Assembly: GCF_030345705.1 (NCBI RefSeq)
Contig: NZ_JAUASW010000001.1
Coordinates: 1,302,001-1,366,000, forward strand
Reading direction: 5' to 3'
Source of the DNA: Pelomonas sp. SE-A7
GTDB taxonomy: Bacteria > Pseudomonadota > Gammaproteobacteria > Burkholderiales > Burkholderiaceae_C
DNA: 64,000 nt
In this document: positions 25,460 through 33,454 of the stretch, piece by piece
Layout: each line of letters opens with the position of its first letter
How positions within the stretch are numbered: position 1 is the first letter of the stretch
Program-made: the position numbers and the translations under genes
The notes under the pieces: generated by a model
Seen by the model: the letters and a program-made list of their open reading frames with translations, nothing else
Database searches by the model: none
What the model was told of the DNA's origin: nothing

Positions 25460-26322
25460 TGGGCGACGAGCAGCAGCACGAACTGGACATCCGGCCGCGC
25501 ACCGGCGGCTTCAGCGCCGAGGTGGACGGCCATGCGTTGGAACTGGACGTGATGCGCAGCGGCGACCAGCTGGTGTTCCACCACACCGAGACCGCGCCCG
25601 AGCTGCGCGGCCGCGGGCTGGCCGGCCGCATGGTCGAGCATGGCCTGCTCTGGGCGGCCGAGCAGGAGCGCCAGGTCATCGCCAGCTGCAGCTACGTGGC
25701 GCTCTGGCTGCGCAAGCATCCGGACTGGCAGCGCCTGACGGAGCCGGTTGAGGTGCAGCAGTTGCTGAACTTCTGGTTTGGCGCGCTGGGCAGTGCCGAG
25801 CATGGCCAGGTCCGCGGCGAATGGTTCCGCAAGAGCGCCGCCTTCGACGACCAGATCCGGCAGCGCTTTGGCGCCCAGCTCGAAGCCGCGCTGTCGAGCG
25901 GGCTGGAGCTGTGGGCCAAGACGCCCTGGGGCAGCGTCGCCCGCATCCTGCTGCTGGACCAGCTGACCCGCAACGCCTTCCGCGGCACGGCGCGTTCGTT
26001 TGCTGGCGACGCCCTGGCGCTGAAAACCAGCCTGGCCTTGCTGGACGGTGGTCAGTATGCCCAGCTGGGCACGCTGCAACGCTGGTTCGCGCTGATGCCA
26101 CTGGAGCATGCCGAAGACCTCGCGCTGCAAGACCGCTCGGTGGCCGAGTTCCGCAAGCTCGCCGCCGAAGACCTGCGGCTGCAGGGCGCGTTCGACTATG
26201 CAATCAAGCACCGTGAGGTGATCCAGCGCTTCGGCCGCTTCCCGCACCGCAATGCCATCCTCGGCCGGACCAGCACCGTCGAGGAGCTGGATTACCTGGC
26301 TCAGCCGGGCGCCGGTTTCTAG
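25459..26322 (+). CDS. GNAT-like N-acetyltransferase fused to DUF924
   Basis: A 287-residue two-domain protein. Residues about 10-93 are a short GNAT domain of the YidJ/'GNAT_2' type, with the acetyl-CoA loop ELRGRGLAGRMVEHGL (48-63) and the typical SYVALWLRKHPDW end. Residues about 97-285 match DUF924: LLNFWFGALG, WFRKSAAFDDQIRQRFG, LLLDQLTRNAFRGTA, FALMPLEHAEDL and IQRFGRFPHRNAILGR. DUF924 is alpha-helical, TPR-like and uncharacterised. The start overlaps the oligopeptidase stop, implying coupling. The stop overlaps the convergent ligase gene. Confidence 0.85.
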   Translation: MGDEQQHELDIRPRTGGFSAEVDGHALELDVMRSGDQLVFHHTETAPELRGRGLAGRMVEHGLLWAAEQERQVIASCSYVALWLRKHPDWQRLTEPVEVQQLLNFWFGALGSAEHGQVRGEWFRKSAAFDDQIRQRFGAQLEAALSSGLELWAKTPWGSVARILLLDQLTRNAFRGTARSFAGDALALKTSLALLDGGQYAQLGTLQRWFALMPLEHAEDLALQDRSVAEFRKLAAEDLRLQGAFDYAIKHREVIQRFGRFPHRNAILGRTSTVEELDYLAQPGAGF

Positions 26323-28016
26323 CGCGGCTCGCGTTCCTGCAGCACCCGCCACAGCACCTTGCCGGCGCCGCTCTTGGGCAGGCTGTCCACGAACTCGACG
26401 ATGCGCGGCACCTTGTAGGCCGCCATGTGCTCGCGTGACCAGGCCATGAGGTCCTCGGCCGTGGTCTTGCCCTTGGCCTCGGCCCGCAAGACGACCACGG
26501 CTTTGACCGTCTCGCCGCGGTACTCGTCCTTGGCCGAGATGATGCAGGCCTCCTGCACGGCCGGGTTCTTGTACAGCAGCAGCTCCACTTCGCTGGGCCA
26601 GACCTTGTAGCCGCTGGCATTGATCATCCGCTTGAGCCGGTCGGTGATGAAGAAGTAGCCCTCCTCGTCCATGCGGCCCAGGTCGCCGGTGCGGAAGAAC
26701 TGCTTGCCCTCGATCTCGATGAAGGCCGCTTCGGTCGCGGCCGGCTGGCGCCAGTAGCCCTTGAACACCATGGGTCCGTGCGAGACGATTTCGCCCACCT
26801 CGCCCACGGGCATCTCTTCCAGCGTCACCGGATCGATGACCCGCGAGTCGACGCCGTAGATGCCAATGCCCAGGCATTGCAGCTTGACCCGCTCGGGCGG
26901 GTTGCCATGGGTGGGCGCAGCCGTCTCGGTCAGGCCATAGCCCTCGGCAAAACTCAGGCCGAACTCCTGCTGAAGCCGCTCGGCCACGGCCGCGGGCATG
27001 GCGGCGCCACCACCGCTGAGGTACTTGAGGCTGGACAGGTCAAAGCTCTTGTAGTTGGGGCTGGCGAACAGGTCGATGATCATGGTCGGAATGCAGGTCC
27101 AGTGCGTGACCTTGCGCAGCGAGATCAGCCGCCCGGCCAGTTCGCGGTCCCAGCGCGGCATCACGACCACGGTGGCGCCGAGGAAGATCGGCCCCAGCAC
27201 GCCATAGAGCAGGCCGGTGATGTGAAACATGGGCACGACCGCCAGGCTGACCGATTCCGCCGAGGCATAGCCCCAAAGGCCGCCGCCCACGCAGTTGGAC
27301 ATCAGCGTGCGGTTGGTGTGCATGCAGCCCTTGGGCAGGCCGGTCGTGCCCGAGGTGTAGGGCAGCAAGGCCAGATCGTCGGGGCCATGCGTCTGCGCGC
27401 CCGGCCGCAAGCCGGCCGCCAGCGCATCCGTCCAACGCGCGGCGCCGTCTGGCAGCGGATGCTCAGCCTGCAGCCATTGCTTCATCGGTTCGGGCAGGCC
27501 CAGTTCGTCGGGGATGCCGCCTGGCGGCAGGCAGTCGGCATAGCGGGTCACCAGCAGGCGCGCCTGCTTTTCTGCCGGCAGCTTCGAATTGGCGGCGGCC
27601 ACGATGCCGGCCAGGTCGGCACTGCAGATGACCAGGCGGGTCTCGGGGTCGCTCAGGTAGTGGCCGAACTCCTCGGCCCGGTTCATGGGGTTCACCGGCA
27701 CCATCACGGCATCGGCCCGGTTGATCGCGTAGAAGGCGATCAGGAACTGAGGGCAGTTCTGCAGATAGAGCGCCACCCGGTCGCCCTCGGCCACGCCGTG
27801 GGCCTGCATCCAGCCGGCCAAGGCCAGGGCGGCATCGCGCAACTGCCCGTAGCTGATGCTTTGGCCGCAGTAGTAGATGGCCGGCTTGTGCGGATAGCGC
27901 GCTGCCGCCACCTCCAGGTTGAACCAGAGCGTGGTCTCGGGAATGGCCAGTTCGCGGGGCAGGCGCTTGGGCCAATGGCTGGTCTGCGCCAAGCGCTGGG
28001 GACTCGTGCTGCTCAT
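26319..28016 (-). CDS. acyl-CoA ligase (AMP-dependent synthetase, FadD-like)
   Basis: A 565-residue ANL-superfamily enzyme that would activate a carboxylic acid with ATP and CoA. Motifs: YTSGTTGLPKG, PMFHITGL, GYGLTETAAPTHG, FFRTGDLG, ITDRLKRMI and the catalytic Lys in PKSGAGKVLWR near the end. The best overall resemblance is to medium/long-chain fatty acyl-CoA ligases, but substrate length cannot be read. It is divergent from argG. A link to the acyl-CoA dehydrogenase pair 10 kb away is possible but not shown. Confidence 0.88.
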   Translation of the reverse strand: MSSTSPQRLAQTSHWPKRLPRELAIPETTLWFNLEVAAARYPHKPAIYYCGQSISYGQLRDAALALAGWMQAHGVAEGDRVALYLQNCPQFLIAFYAINRADAVMVPVNPMNRAEEFGHYLSDPETRLVICSADLAGIVAAANSKLPAEKQARLLVTRYADCLPPGGIPDELGLPEPMKQWLQAEHPLPDGAARWTDALAAGLRPGAQTHGPDDLALLPYTSGTTGLPKGCMHTNRTLMSNCVGGGLWGYASAESVSLAVVPMFHITGLLYGVLGPIFLGATVVVMPRWDRELAGRLISLRKVTHWTCIPTMIIDLFASPNYKSFDLSSLKYLSGGGAAMPAAVAERLQQEFGLSFAEGYGLTETAAPTHGNPPERVKLQCLGIGIYGVDSRVIDPVTLEEMPVGEVGEIVSHGPMVFKGYWRQPAATEAAFIEIEGKQFFRTGDLGRMDEEGYFFITDRLKRMINASGYKVWPSEVELLLYKNPAVQEACIISAKDEYRGETVKAVVVLRAEAKGKTTAEDLMAWSREHMAAYKVPRIVEFVDSLPKSGAGKVLWRVLQEREPR

Positions 28017-28158
28017 TGCTTGTCTCCGTGCTGTCCGGGCTTTCGGTCATTCTTGCCGCCCCCGCCATCGTGCGCCTGTCGCTGACTGGACAGAAGCGAC
28101 CCCAGGGTTACACCCGGTTTTTGACAGAAAATGCCGGATCTCTTCCCCCTAGCCCGCC

Positions 28159-29493
28159 ATGTCCACCATTCTTCAGCACCTCCCCGTCGGCCAGAAGGTC
28201 GGCATCGCCTTCTCTGGCGGCCTCGACACCAGCGCCGCCCTGCACTGGATGCGCCTGAAGGGCGCTCTGCCCTACGCCTACACGGCCAACCTGGGCCAGC
28301 CCGACGAGCCGGACTATGACGAGATCCCGCGCAAGGCCATGCAGTACGGTGCCGAGAAAGCCGTGCTGGTGGACTGCCGCGCACAGCTGGCCCATGAAGG
28401 CATTGCCGCCCTGCAGGCCGGCGCCTTCCACATCAGCACCGGCGGCATCACCTACTTCAACACCACGCCGCTGGGCCGTGCCGTCACCGGCACCATGCTG
28501 GTCGCGGCCATGAGGGAAGACGACGTCAACATCTGGGGCGACGGTTCGACCTTCAAGGGCAACGACATCGAGCGCTTCTACCGCTACGGCCTGCTGACCA
28601 ACCCGGCGCTCAAGATCTACAAGCCCTGGCTGGACCAACTCTTCATCGACGAGCTGGGCGGCCGCGCCGAGATGTCGGCCTTCATGAACAAGGCCGGCTT
28701 CGGCTACAAGATGTCGGCCGAGAAGGCCTACTCGACCGACTCCAACATGCTCGGCGCCACGCACGAGGCCAAGGACCTGGAGCACCTGAACTCGGGCATC
28801 AAGATCGTCAACCCCATCATGGGCGTGGCCTTCTGGAAGGACGACGTGGTCGTCAAGGCCGAAGAGGTCACCGTGCGCTTCGAGGAAGGCGTGCCGGTGG
28901 CGCTGAACGGCGTCGAGTACCGCGACCCCGTGGCCCTGATCCTGGAAGCCAACCGCATCGGCGGCCGCCATGGCCTCGGCATGAGCGACCAGATCGAGAA
29001 CCGCATCATCGAAGCCAAGAGCCGCGGCATCTATGAAGCCCCGGGTCTGGCGCTCCTGCACATCGCCTACGAGCGCCTGGTCACCGGCATCCACAACGAA
29101 GACACGATCGAGCAGTACCGCATGAACGGCCTGAAGCTGGGCCGCCTGCTCTACCAGGGCCGCTGGTTCGACCCGCAGGCCATCATGCTGCGCGAAACCG
29201 CCCAGCGCTGGGTGGCGCGCGCCATCACAGGTGAAGTCGCGCTGGAACTGCGCCGCGGCAACGACTACTCGCTGCTCGACACCAGGAGCCCCAACCTGAC
29301 CTACAAGCCCGAGCGGCTGTCGATGGAAAAGGTCGAGGATGCGCCCTTCTCGCCGCTGGACCGCATCGGCCAGCTGACCATGCGCAACCTGGACATCGTC
29401 GACACCCGCGACAAGCTGCGCACCTACACCCAGGCCGGCCTGCTGACCTCGGGCGGCGCCAACAGCCTGCCGCAACTCAAGGGCAAAGACTGA
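28159..29493 (+). CDS. argG: argininosuccinate synthase
   Basis: A 444-residue enzyme that condenses citrulline and aspartate with ATP in arginine synthesis, of the longer E. coli-like class. The N-type ATP PP-motif FSGGLDTS is at residues 18-25. Later blocks GRAVTGTMLV, DGSTFKGNDIERFYRYG and TYKPERLSMEKVEDAPF are typical. The length and start fit the family. It appears monocistronic, with a short spacer before the S10 peptidase gene. Confidence 0.97.
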   Translation: MSTILQHLPVGQKVGIAFSGGLDTSAALHWMRLKGALPYAYTANLGQPDEPDYDEIPRKAMQYGAEKAVLVDCRAQLAHEGIAALQAGAFHISTGGITYFNTTPLGRAVTGTMLVAAMREDDVNIWGDGSTFKGNDIERFYRYGLLTNPALKIYKPWLDQLFIDELGGRAEMSAFMNKAGFGYKMSAEKAYSTDSNMLGATHEAKDLEHLNSGIKIVNPIMGVAFWKDDVVVKAEEVTVRFEEGVPVALNGVEYRDPVALILEANRIGGRHGLGMSDQIENRIIEAKSRGIYEAPGLALLHIAYERLVTGIHNEDTIEQYRMNGLKLGRLLYQGRWFDPQAIMLRETAQRWVARAITGEVALELRRGNDYSLLDTRSPNLTYKPERLSMEKVEDAPFSPLDRIGQLTMRNLDIVDTRDKLRTYTQAGLLTSGGANSLPQLKGKD

Positions 29494-29561
29494 TCCCACG
29501 CCGGTTCGCCGGCGGTCAGAATCGCCGTCGCCCGGCCACAAAGGCCGACGAGGGAGGGGCG

Positions 29562-31115
29562 ATGAAGAAGATCCAGTTGTCCGCAGTCCTGCTGGCCAGC
29601 CTGTGGCTGGTCGGCGTCCAGGCCCAGGAAGCGGCCCGTCCCGCTGAGGCGACCGCCTCGGCGCCAGCGGAGCGAGCAAGACCAGCCAGCGCAGCTATGG
29701 AGCGCCAGGTGGCGGCGGAATCCGCCGTCCACTCGACGGGCCAAGTCACCATCAAGGGCAAGCCCGTGCCCTACAAGGTCACGGCCGGCACCCAGCCGGT
29801 CTGGGACAAGGACGGCAAGCTCGTTGCCTCTCTGTTCTACACCTACTACCAGCGCACCGACGTCACAAACAAGGACCTGCGGCCGCTGGTCATGTCCTTC
29901 AACGGCGGCCCGGGTTCGGCCTCGGTGTGGATGCACATCGCCTACACCGGCCCCAAGGTCCTGAACATCGACGCCGAGGGCTATCCGCTGCAGCCCTATG
30001 GGGTCAAAGACAACCCGCATTCCATCCTCGATGTGGCCGACATCCTCTACATCGACCCGGTCAACACCGGCTTCTCGCGCGTCCTTGACCCGAAGACCGA
30101 CCGCAAGTTCTTCTTCGGCGTGAACGCCGACATCTCGTATCTCGCCGAATGGCTGGGTGCCTTCGTCTCGCGCCAGGGACGCTGGCAGTCGCCCAAGTAT
30201 TTGATCGGCGAAAGCTACGGCACGAACCGGGTGTCAGGTCTTGCCAAGGAGCTGCAGAACAGCCACTGGATGTACCTGAACGGTGTCATCCTGGTCTCGC
30301 CCACGGGCCTCGGCATCAAGCGTGAAGGCCCCGTGCGCGACGCGCTCAGCCTGCCCTACTACGCGGCCACCGCCTGGCACCACAAGGTCCTGCCGGCCGA
30401 CCTGCAACAGCGCGACCTGATGCCGGTGCTGGCCGAGGTCGAGGCCTTCACGCTGAACGAGTTCATCCCGGCACTCGCCAAGGGCGGCTTCATCGACCCA
30501 GAGCAGCGCAAAGCGATGGCCGCCAAGATCGCGCGCTATTCGGGCTTGTCGGAGACCACGGTGCTGCAGCACAACCTGGCCGTGCCGCCCTCCTATTTCT
30601 GGAAAGACCTGCTGCGCACCCGCGGCCAGACCGTGGGCCGGCTGGACTCGCGCTACCTCGGCATCGACCGCATCGAGGCCGGCAGCGGCCCCGACTACAA
30701 CGCCGAGCTCACCTCCTGGCTGCACTCTTTCACGCCAGCGATCAACCACTACCTGCGTGAGACGCTGAAGTACAAGACCGACCTGAAGTACAACCTGTTC
30801 GGCCCAGTCCATCCCTGGGACAACAGCGACGACCAGACCGGCGAGAACCTGCGCCTGGCCATGGCGCAGAACCCGTACCTGCGCCTGCTGGTGCAGTCGG
30901 GCTACTACGACGGTGCCACCACCTATTTCGACGCCAAGTACACGATGTGGCAGCTGGATCCCAGCGGCCGCATGAAGGACCGCATGGACTTCAAGGGCTA
31001 CCGCAGCGGCCACATGATGTATCTGCGCTCGGAGGACCTGGCCAGCTCGAACGAACACCTGCGTGAGTTCATCAGGAAAGCCACGCCGGCCCCTGGCCAA
31101 GCGGCGAAGTACTAG
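29562..31115 (+). CDS. S10 family serine carboxypeptidase
   Basis: A 517-residue exported peptidase. The signal peptide ends near residue 21 (GVQAQ). An Ala/Glu/Pro-rich linker of about 35 residues follows. The alpha/beta hydrolase core has NGGPGS (114-119), GESYGT with catalytic Ser218, an Asp in the YYDGATTYFDAKY segment and His in SGHMMYLRSED. These match the peptidase S10 family, which is common in secreted protease sets of this bacterial group. It would trim C-terminal residues from peptides. It is convergent with murB. Confidence 0.9.
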   Translation: MKKIQLSAVLLASLWLVGVQAQEAARPAEATASAPAERARPASAAMERQVAAESAVHSTGQVTIKGKPVPYKVTAGTQPVWDKDGKLVASLFYTYYQRTDVTNKDLRPLVMSFNGGPGSASVWMHIAYTGPKVLNIDAEGYPLQPYGVKDNPHSILDVADILYIDPVNTGFSRVLDPKTDRKFFFGVNADISYLAEWLGAFVSRQGRWQSPKYLIGESYGTNRVSGLAKELQNSHWMYLNGVILVSPTGLGIKREGPVRDALSLPYYAATAWHHKVLPADLQQRDLMPVLAEVEAFTLNEFIPALAKGGFIDPEQRKAMAAKIARYSGLSETTVLQHNLAVPPSYFWKDLLRTRGQTVGRLDSRYLGIDRIEAGSGPDYNAELTSWLHSFTPAINHYLRETLKYKTDLKYNLFGPVHPWDNSDDQTGENLRLAMAQNPYLRLLVQSGYYDGATTYFDAKYTMWQLDPSGRMKDRMDFKGYRSGHMMYLRSEDLASSNEHLREFIRKATPAPGQAAKY

Positions 31116-31124
31116 ACGAACCGA

Positions 31125-32192
31125 TCAAACAACGACGGGCTCCGGCTCCAGCCGGATGCCGAAGCGGCCGTACACGCTTTCCTGGATGGCCCGCGCCAGC
31201 GTCACCACCTCGGCGCCGCGGGCCTCGCCCTTGTTGACCAGGACCAGGGCCTGTTTCTCGTAGACCGCGGCGCCGCCCACGCTCTTGCCCTTCCAGCCGC
31301 AGGCGTCGATCAGCCAGCCGGCGGCCAATTTCACCGTGCCGTCGGGCATGGGGTAATGGACGATGTGCGGATCGCGGCCGATGATGTCGCGGCACTGGTC
31401 TTCGCTGACCACAGGGTTCTTGAAGAAACTGCCGGCGTTTCCGATCACGGCCGGATCGGGCAGCTTGGCACGGCGGATGGCGCAGACCCACTCGAAGATC
31501 TGCCTGGCATCCGGTGCGGAGATGCCGGTCTCCTGCATCTTGCGTTCCAGGTCCAGGTAGCCCAGCACCGGCACCCAGGGCTTGGGGCAGCGCAGCAGCA
31601 CCTTGGTTATCACGCTCTTGCCGGCCAGGCCGCCGAAGCCGGTGTGCTTGAAGACCGAGTCGCGGTAGCCGAACTTGCAGACCTCGGCCGGCAGCACGGC
31701 CTTGCGGCCGGTCACGAGGTCGACGACCTCGACCGCTTCCAACCGGTCTTTCAGCTCGATGCCGTAGGCGCCTATGTTCTGCACCGGGGCCGCGCCGGTG
31801 GTGCCGGGAATCAGGGCCAGGTTCTCAAGGCCCGGGTAGCCCTGCTCGATGCTCCAGGCCACGGCCTCATGCCAAGGCACGCCGGCGCCGACCTCCAGGA
31901 TCCAGGCATCCGGGCGCTCCTCGCGCAAACGGACGCCCTGGATTTCCATCTTCAGGACCACCGGCTCCATGTCGCGCGTCAGCACCAGATTGCTGCCGCC
32001 GCCCAGCACGAACTTGGGCGCCAGGCCCAGTTCCGGGTGGTCCACGACCCGCCGCACATCGGCCTCGCTGCGGATGCGCACCAGGCGCCGGGCGGTCGCC
32101 GGCAGGCCAAAAGTGTTGTAGGGCTTGAGGTTGACGTCGAATTCGACGGCAATTGCCTGCCCATTCGGGGGGTTCACAGCAGGGGTCGACAT
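31125..32192 (-). CDS. murB: UDP-N-acetylenolpyruvoylglucosamine reductase
   Basis: A 355-residue FAD enzyme that reduces UDP-GlcNAc-enolpyruvate to UDP-MurNAc in peptidoglycan synthesis. It has the N-terminal NTFGLPATAR, FVLGGGSNLVLT for FAD binding, IPGTTGAAPVQNIGAYG, the catalytic Ser in NAGSFFKNP, and the LIDACGWKG end of the longer type I MurB. The ATG at 32192 gives the right length; the frame open further upstream reads through yajQ and is a shadow. It is divergent from yajQ across only 48 bases. Confidence 0.95.
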   Translation of the reverse strand: MSTPAVNPPNGQAIAVEFDVNLKPYNTFGLPATARRLVRIRSEADVRRVVDHPELGLAPKFVLGGGSNLVLTRDMEPVVLKMEIQGVRLREERPDAWILEVGAGVPWHEAVAWSIEQGYPGLENLALIPGTTGAAPVQNIGAYGIELKDRLEAVEVVDLVTGRKAVLPAEVCKFGYRDSVFKHTGFGGLAGKSVITKVLLRCPKPWVPVLGYLDLERKMQETGISAPDARQIFEWVCAIRRAKLPDPAVIGNAGSFFKNPVVSEDQCRDIIGRDPHIVHYPMPDGTVKLAAGWLIDACGWKGKSVGGAAVYEKQALVLVNKGEARGAEVVTLARAIQESVYGRFGIRLEPEPVVV

Positions 32193-32240
32193 GGCAGAAT
32201 TTTCAGGCAAATTCCCCCTCCTCCCGGAACAAAGACAGCA

Positions 32241-32729
32241 ATGCCCAGTTTTGACACCGTCCTCGAGCCCGACATGGTCGAGATCCGCAATGGCGTGGAC
32301 AACAGCGCCAAGGAACTCGCCACCCGTTTCGATTTCAAGGGCACCAGCGCCCGCATCGAACTCAAGGACAAGGAAATCTCGCTGCATGGCGACAGCGATT
32401 TCCAGCTGGAGCAGATCACGGCCGTGCTGATCGACAAGCTGACCAAGCGCAAGGTCGCCATCACCTACCTCGACATGGACGCCAAGATCGAGAAGATGGG
32501 CGGCGACAAGGTCAAGCAGGTCTTCAATGTCAAGGCCGGCATCGAATCCGACCTGGCCAAGAAGATCACCGGCGCGATCAAGAACAGCAAGCTCAAGGTC
32601 CAGGGTTCCATCCAGGGCGATGCCGTGCGCATCACCGGCAAGAACCGCGACGACCTGCAGGCCGCCATCGCCCTGCTGAAGAAAGAGTTCGCAGACACGC
32701 CGCTGAGCTACGACAACTTCCGCGACTGA
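32241..32729 (+). CDS. yajQ: YajQ family nucleotide-binding protein
   Basis: A 162-residue cytoplasmic protein that matches YajQ over its full length: MPSFDTVLEPDMVEIRNGVD, RFDFKGTSARIELKDKEI and the KKEFADTPLSYDNFRD end. Homologues bind nucleotides, in some species cyclic di-GMP, and interact with a transcription factor or the translation machinery. It is the first gene after the murB divergent point, and the retropepsin gene follows after 16 bases, so they may share transcription. Confidence 0.93.
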   Translation: MPSFDTVLEPDMVEIRNGVDNSAKELATRFDFKGTSARIELKDKEISLHGDSDFQLEQITAVLIDKLTKRKVAITYLDMDAKIEKMGGDKVKQVFNVKAGIESDLAKKITGAIKNSKLKVQGSIQGDAVRITGKNRDDLQAAIALLKKEFADTPLSYDNFRD

Positions 32730-32745
32730 TAGCGACCCACCTGCC

Positions 32746-33405
32746 ATGCGCACCAACGCCCTGCTTCGCCGGTCCGCCCTGATACTCGCCCTGCTGGCGA
32801 GCCAGGCCTGCCCGGCCCAGTCCGTGGCCTTCAATGGCAGCCTGGGCAGCAAGGCGGCGCTGCTGATGATCGACGGCGAAGCGCGTACGGTGCAAGTCGG
32901 GCAGACGGTCAACGGCGTCAAGCTGACCGCGCTGAACGAGGATCGGGCCACGGTCGAGGTCGATGGCCGCCGCCAGGTGCTGGTGCTGGGCGCAACGCCC
33001 GGCCGCATCGGCCGCCCGGCCTCCGCCGAGATCAACCGACAGATGATCGTGCTGGCCTCCGGGCCCGGCGGCCATTTCACGCCGGCAGGCACGATCAACG
33101 GCCATGTCACGCAGTTCCTGGTCGATACCGGCGCCACCTCGGTGTCCATCACTCAGGCCGAAGCCGACCGCATAGGCCTGCGCTACCGCGAAGGCCGCCG
33201 CATCCTGACCCAGACGGCCAACGGCACGGTGCCGGCCCACCTGACCCTGATCGACTCGCTGCGAATTGGCGATGTCGAGGTGCGCAATGTCGAAGCTATC
33301 GTCATTCCCGGCCAGATGAGCCATGTGTTGCTGGGCAACAGCTTCCTGACCCGCTTTCAGATGAAGCGCGAGAACGATGTGATGACCCTGGTGCTGCGAT
33401 ACTGA
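32746..33405 (+). CDS. retropepsin-like aspartic protease (TIGR02281 type)
   Basis: A 219-residue exported or membrane-anchored protease. A signal or anchor helix covers about residues 8-25. The N-terminal 100 residues are variable. Residues about 100-219 hold a single retropepsin-like domain with DTGATSVSI (Asp127), the ILTQTANG flap region and HVLLGNSFL near the end. Clan AA enzymes of this type work as dimers. It lies directly upstream of prsT. A role in processing surface proteins of the PEP-CTERM system is possible but is inference from position only. Confidence 0.82.
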   Translation: MRTNALLRRSALILALLASQACPAQSVAFNGSLGSKAALLMIDGEARTVQVGQTVNGVKLTALNEDRATVEVDGRRQVLVLGATPGRIGRPASAEINRQMIVLASGPGGHFTPAGTINGHVTQFLVDTGATSVSITQAEADRIGLRYREGRRILTQTANGTVPAHLTLIDSLRIGDVEVRNVEAIVIPGQMSHVLLGNSFLTRFQMKRENDVMTLVLRY

Positions 33406-33454
33406 CGCAGCCCGCCCGATCGGGCCCCTATCGCCACCACACAAGGCTGCCTCG

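Noticed and set aside
28121..28126. TTGACA upstream of argG as a -35 box
   Set aside because: No -10 hexamer occurs 15-19 bases downstream; the region there is CT-rich.
29500..29513. GCCGG-TTCG-CCGGC after argG as a terminator
   Set aside because: Only a 5-bp stem and no U-tract; it may be incidental in GC-rich DNA.
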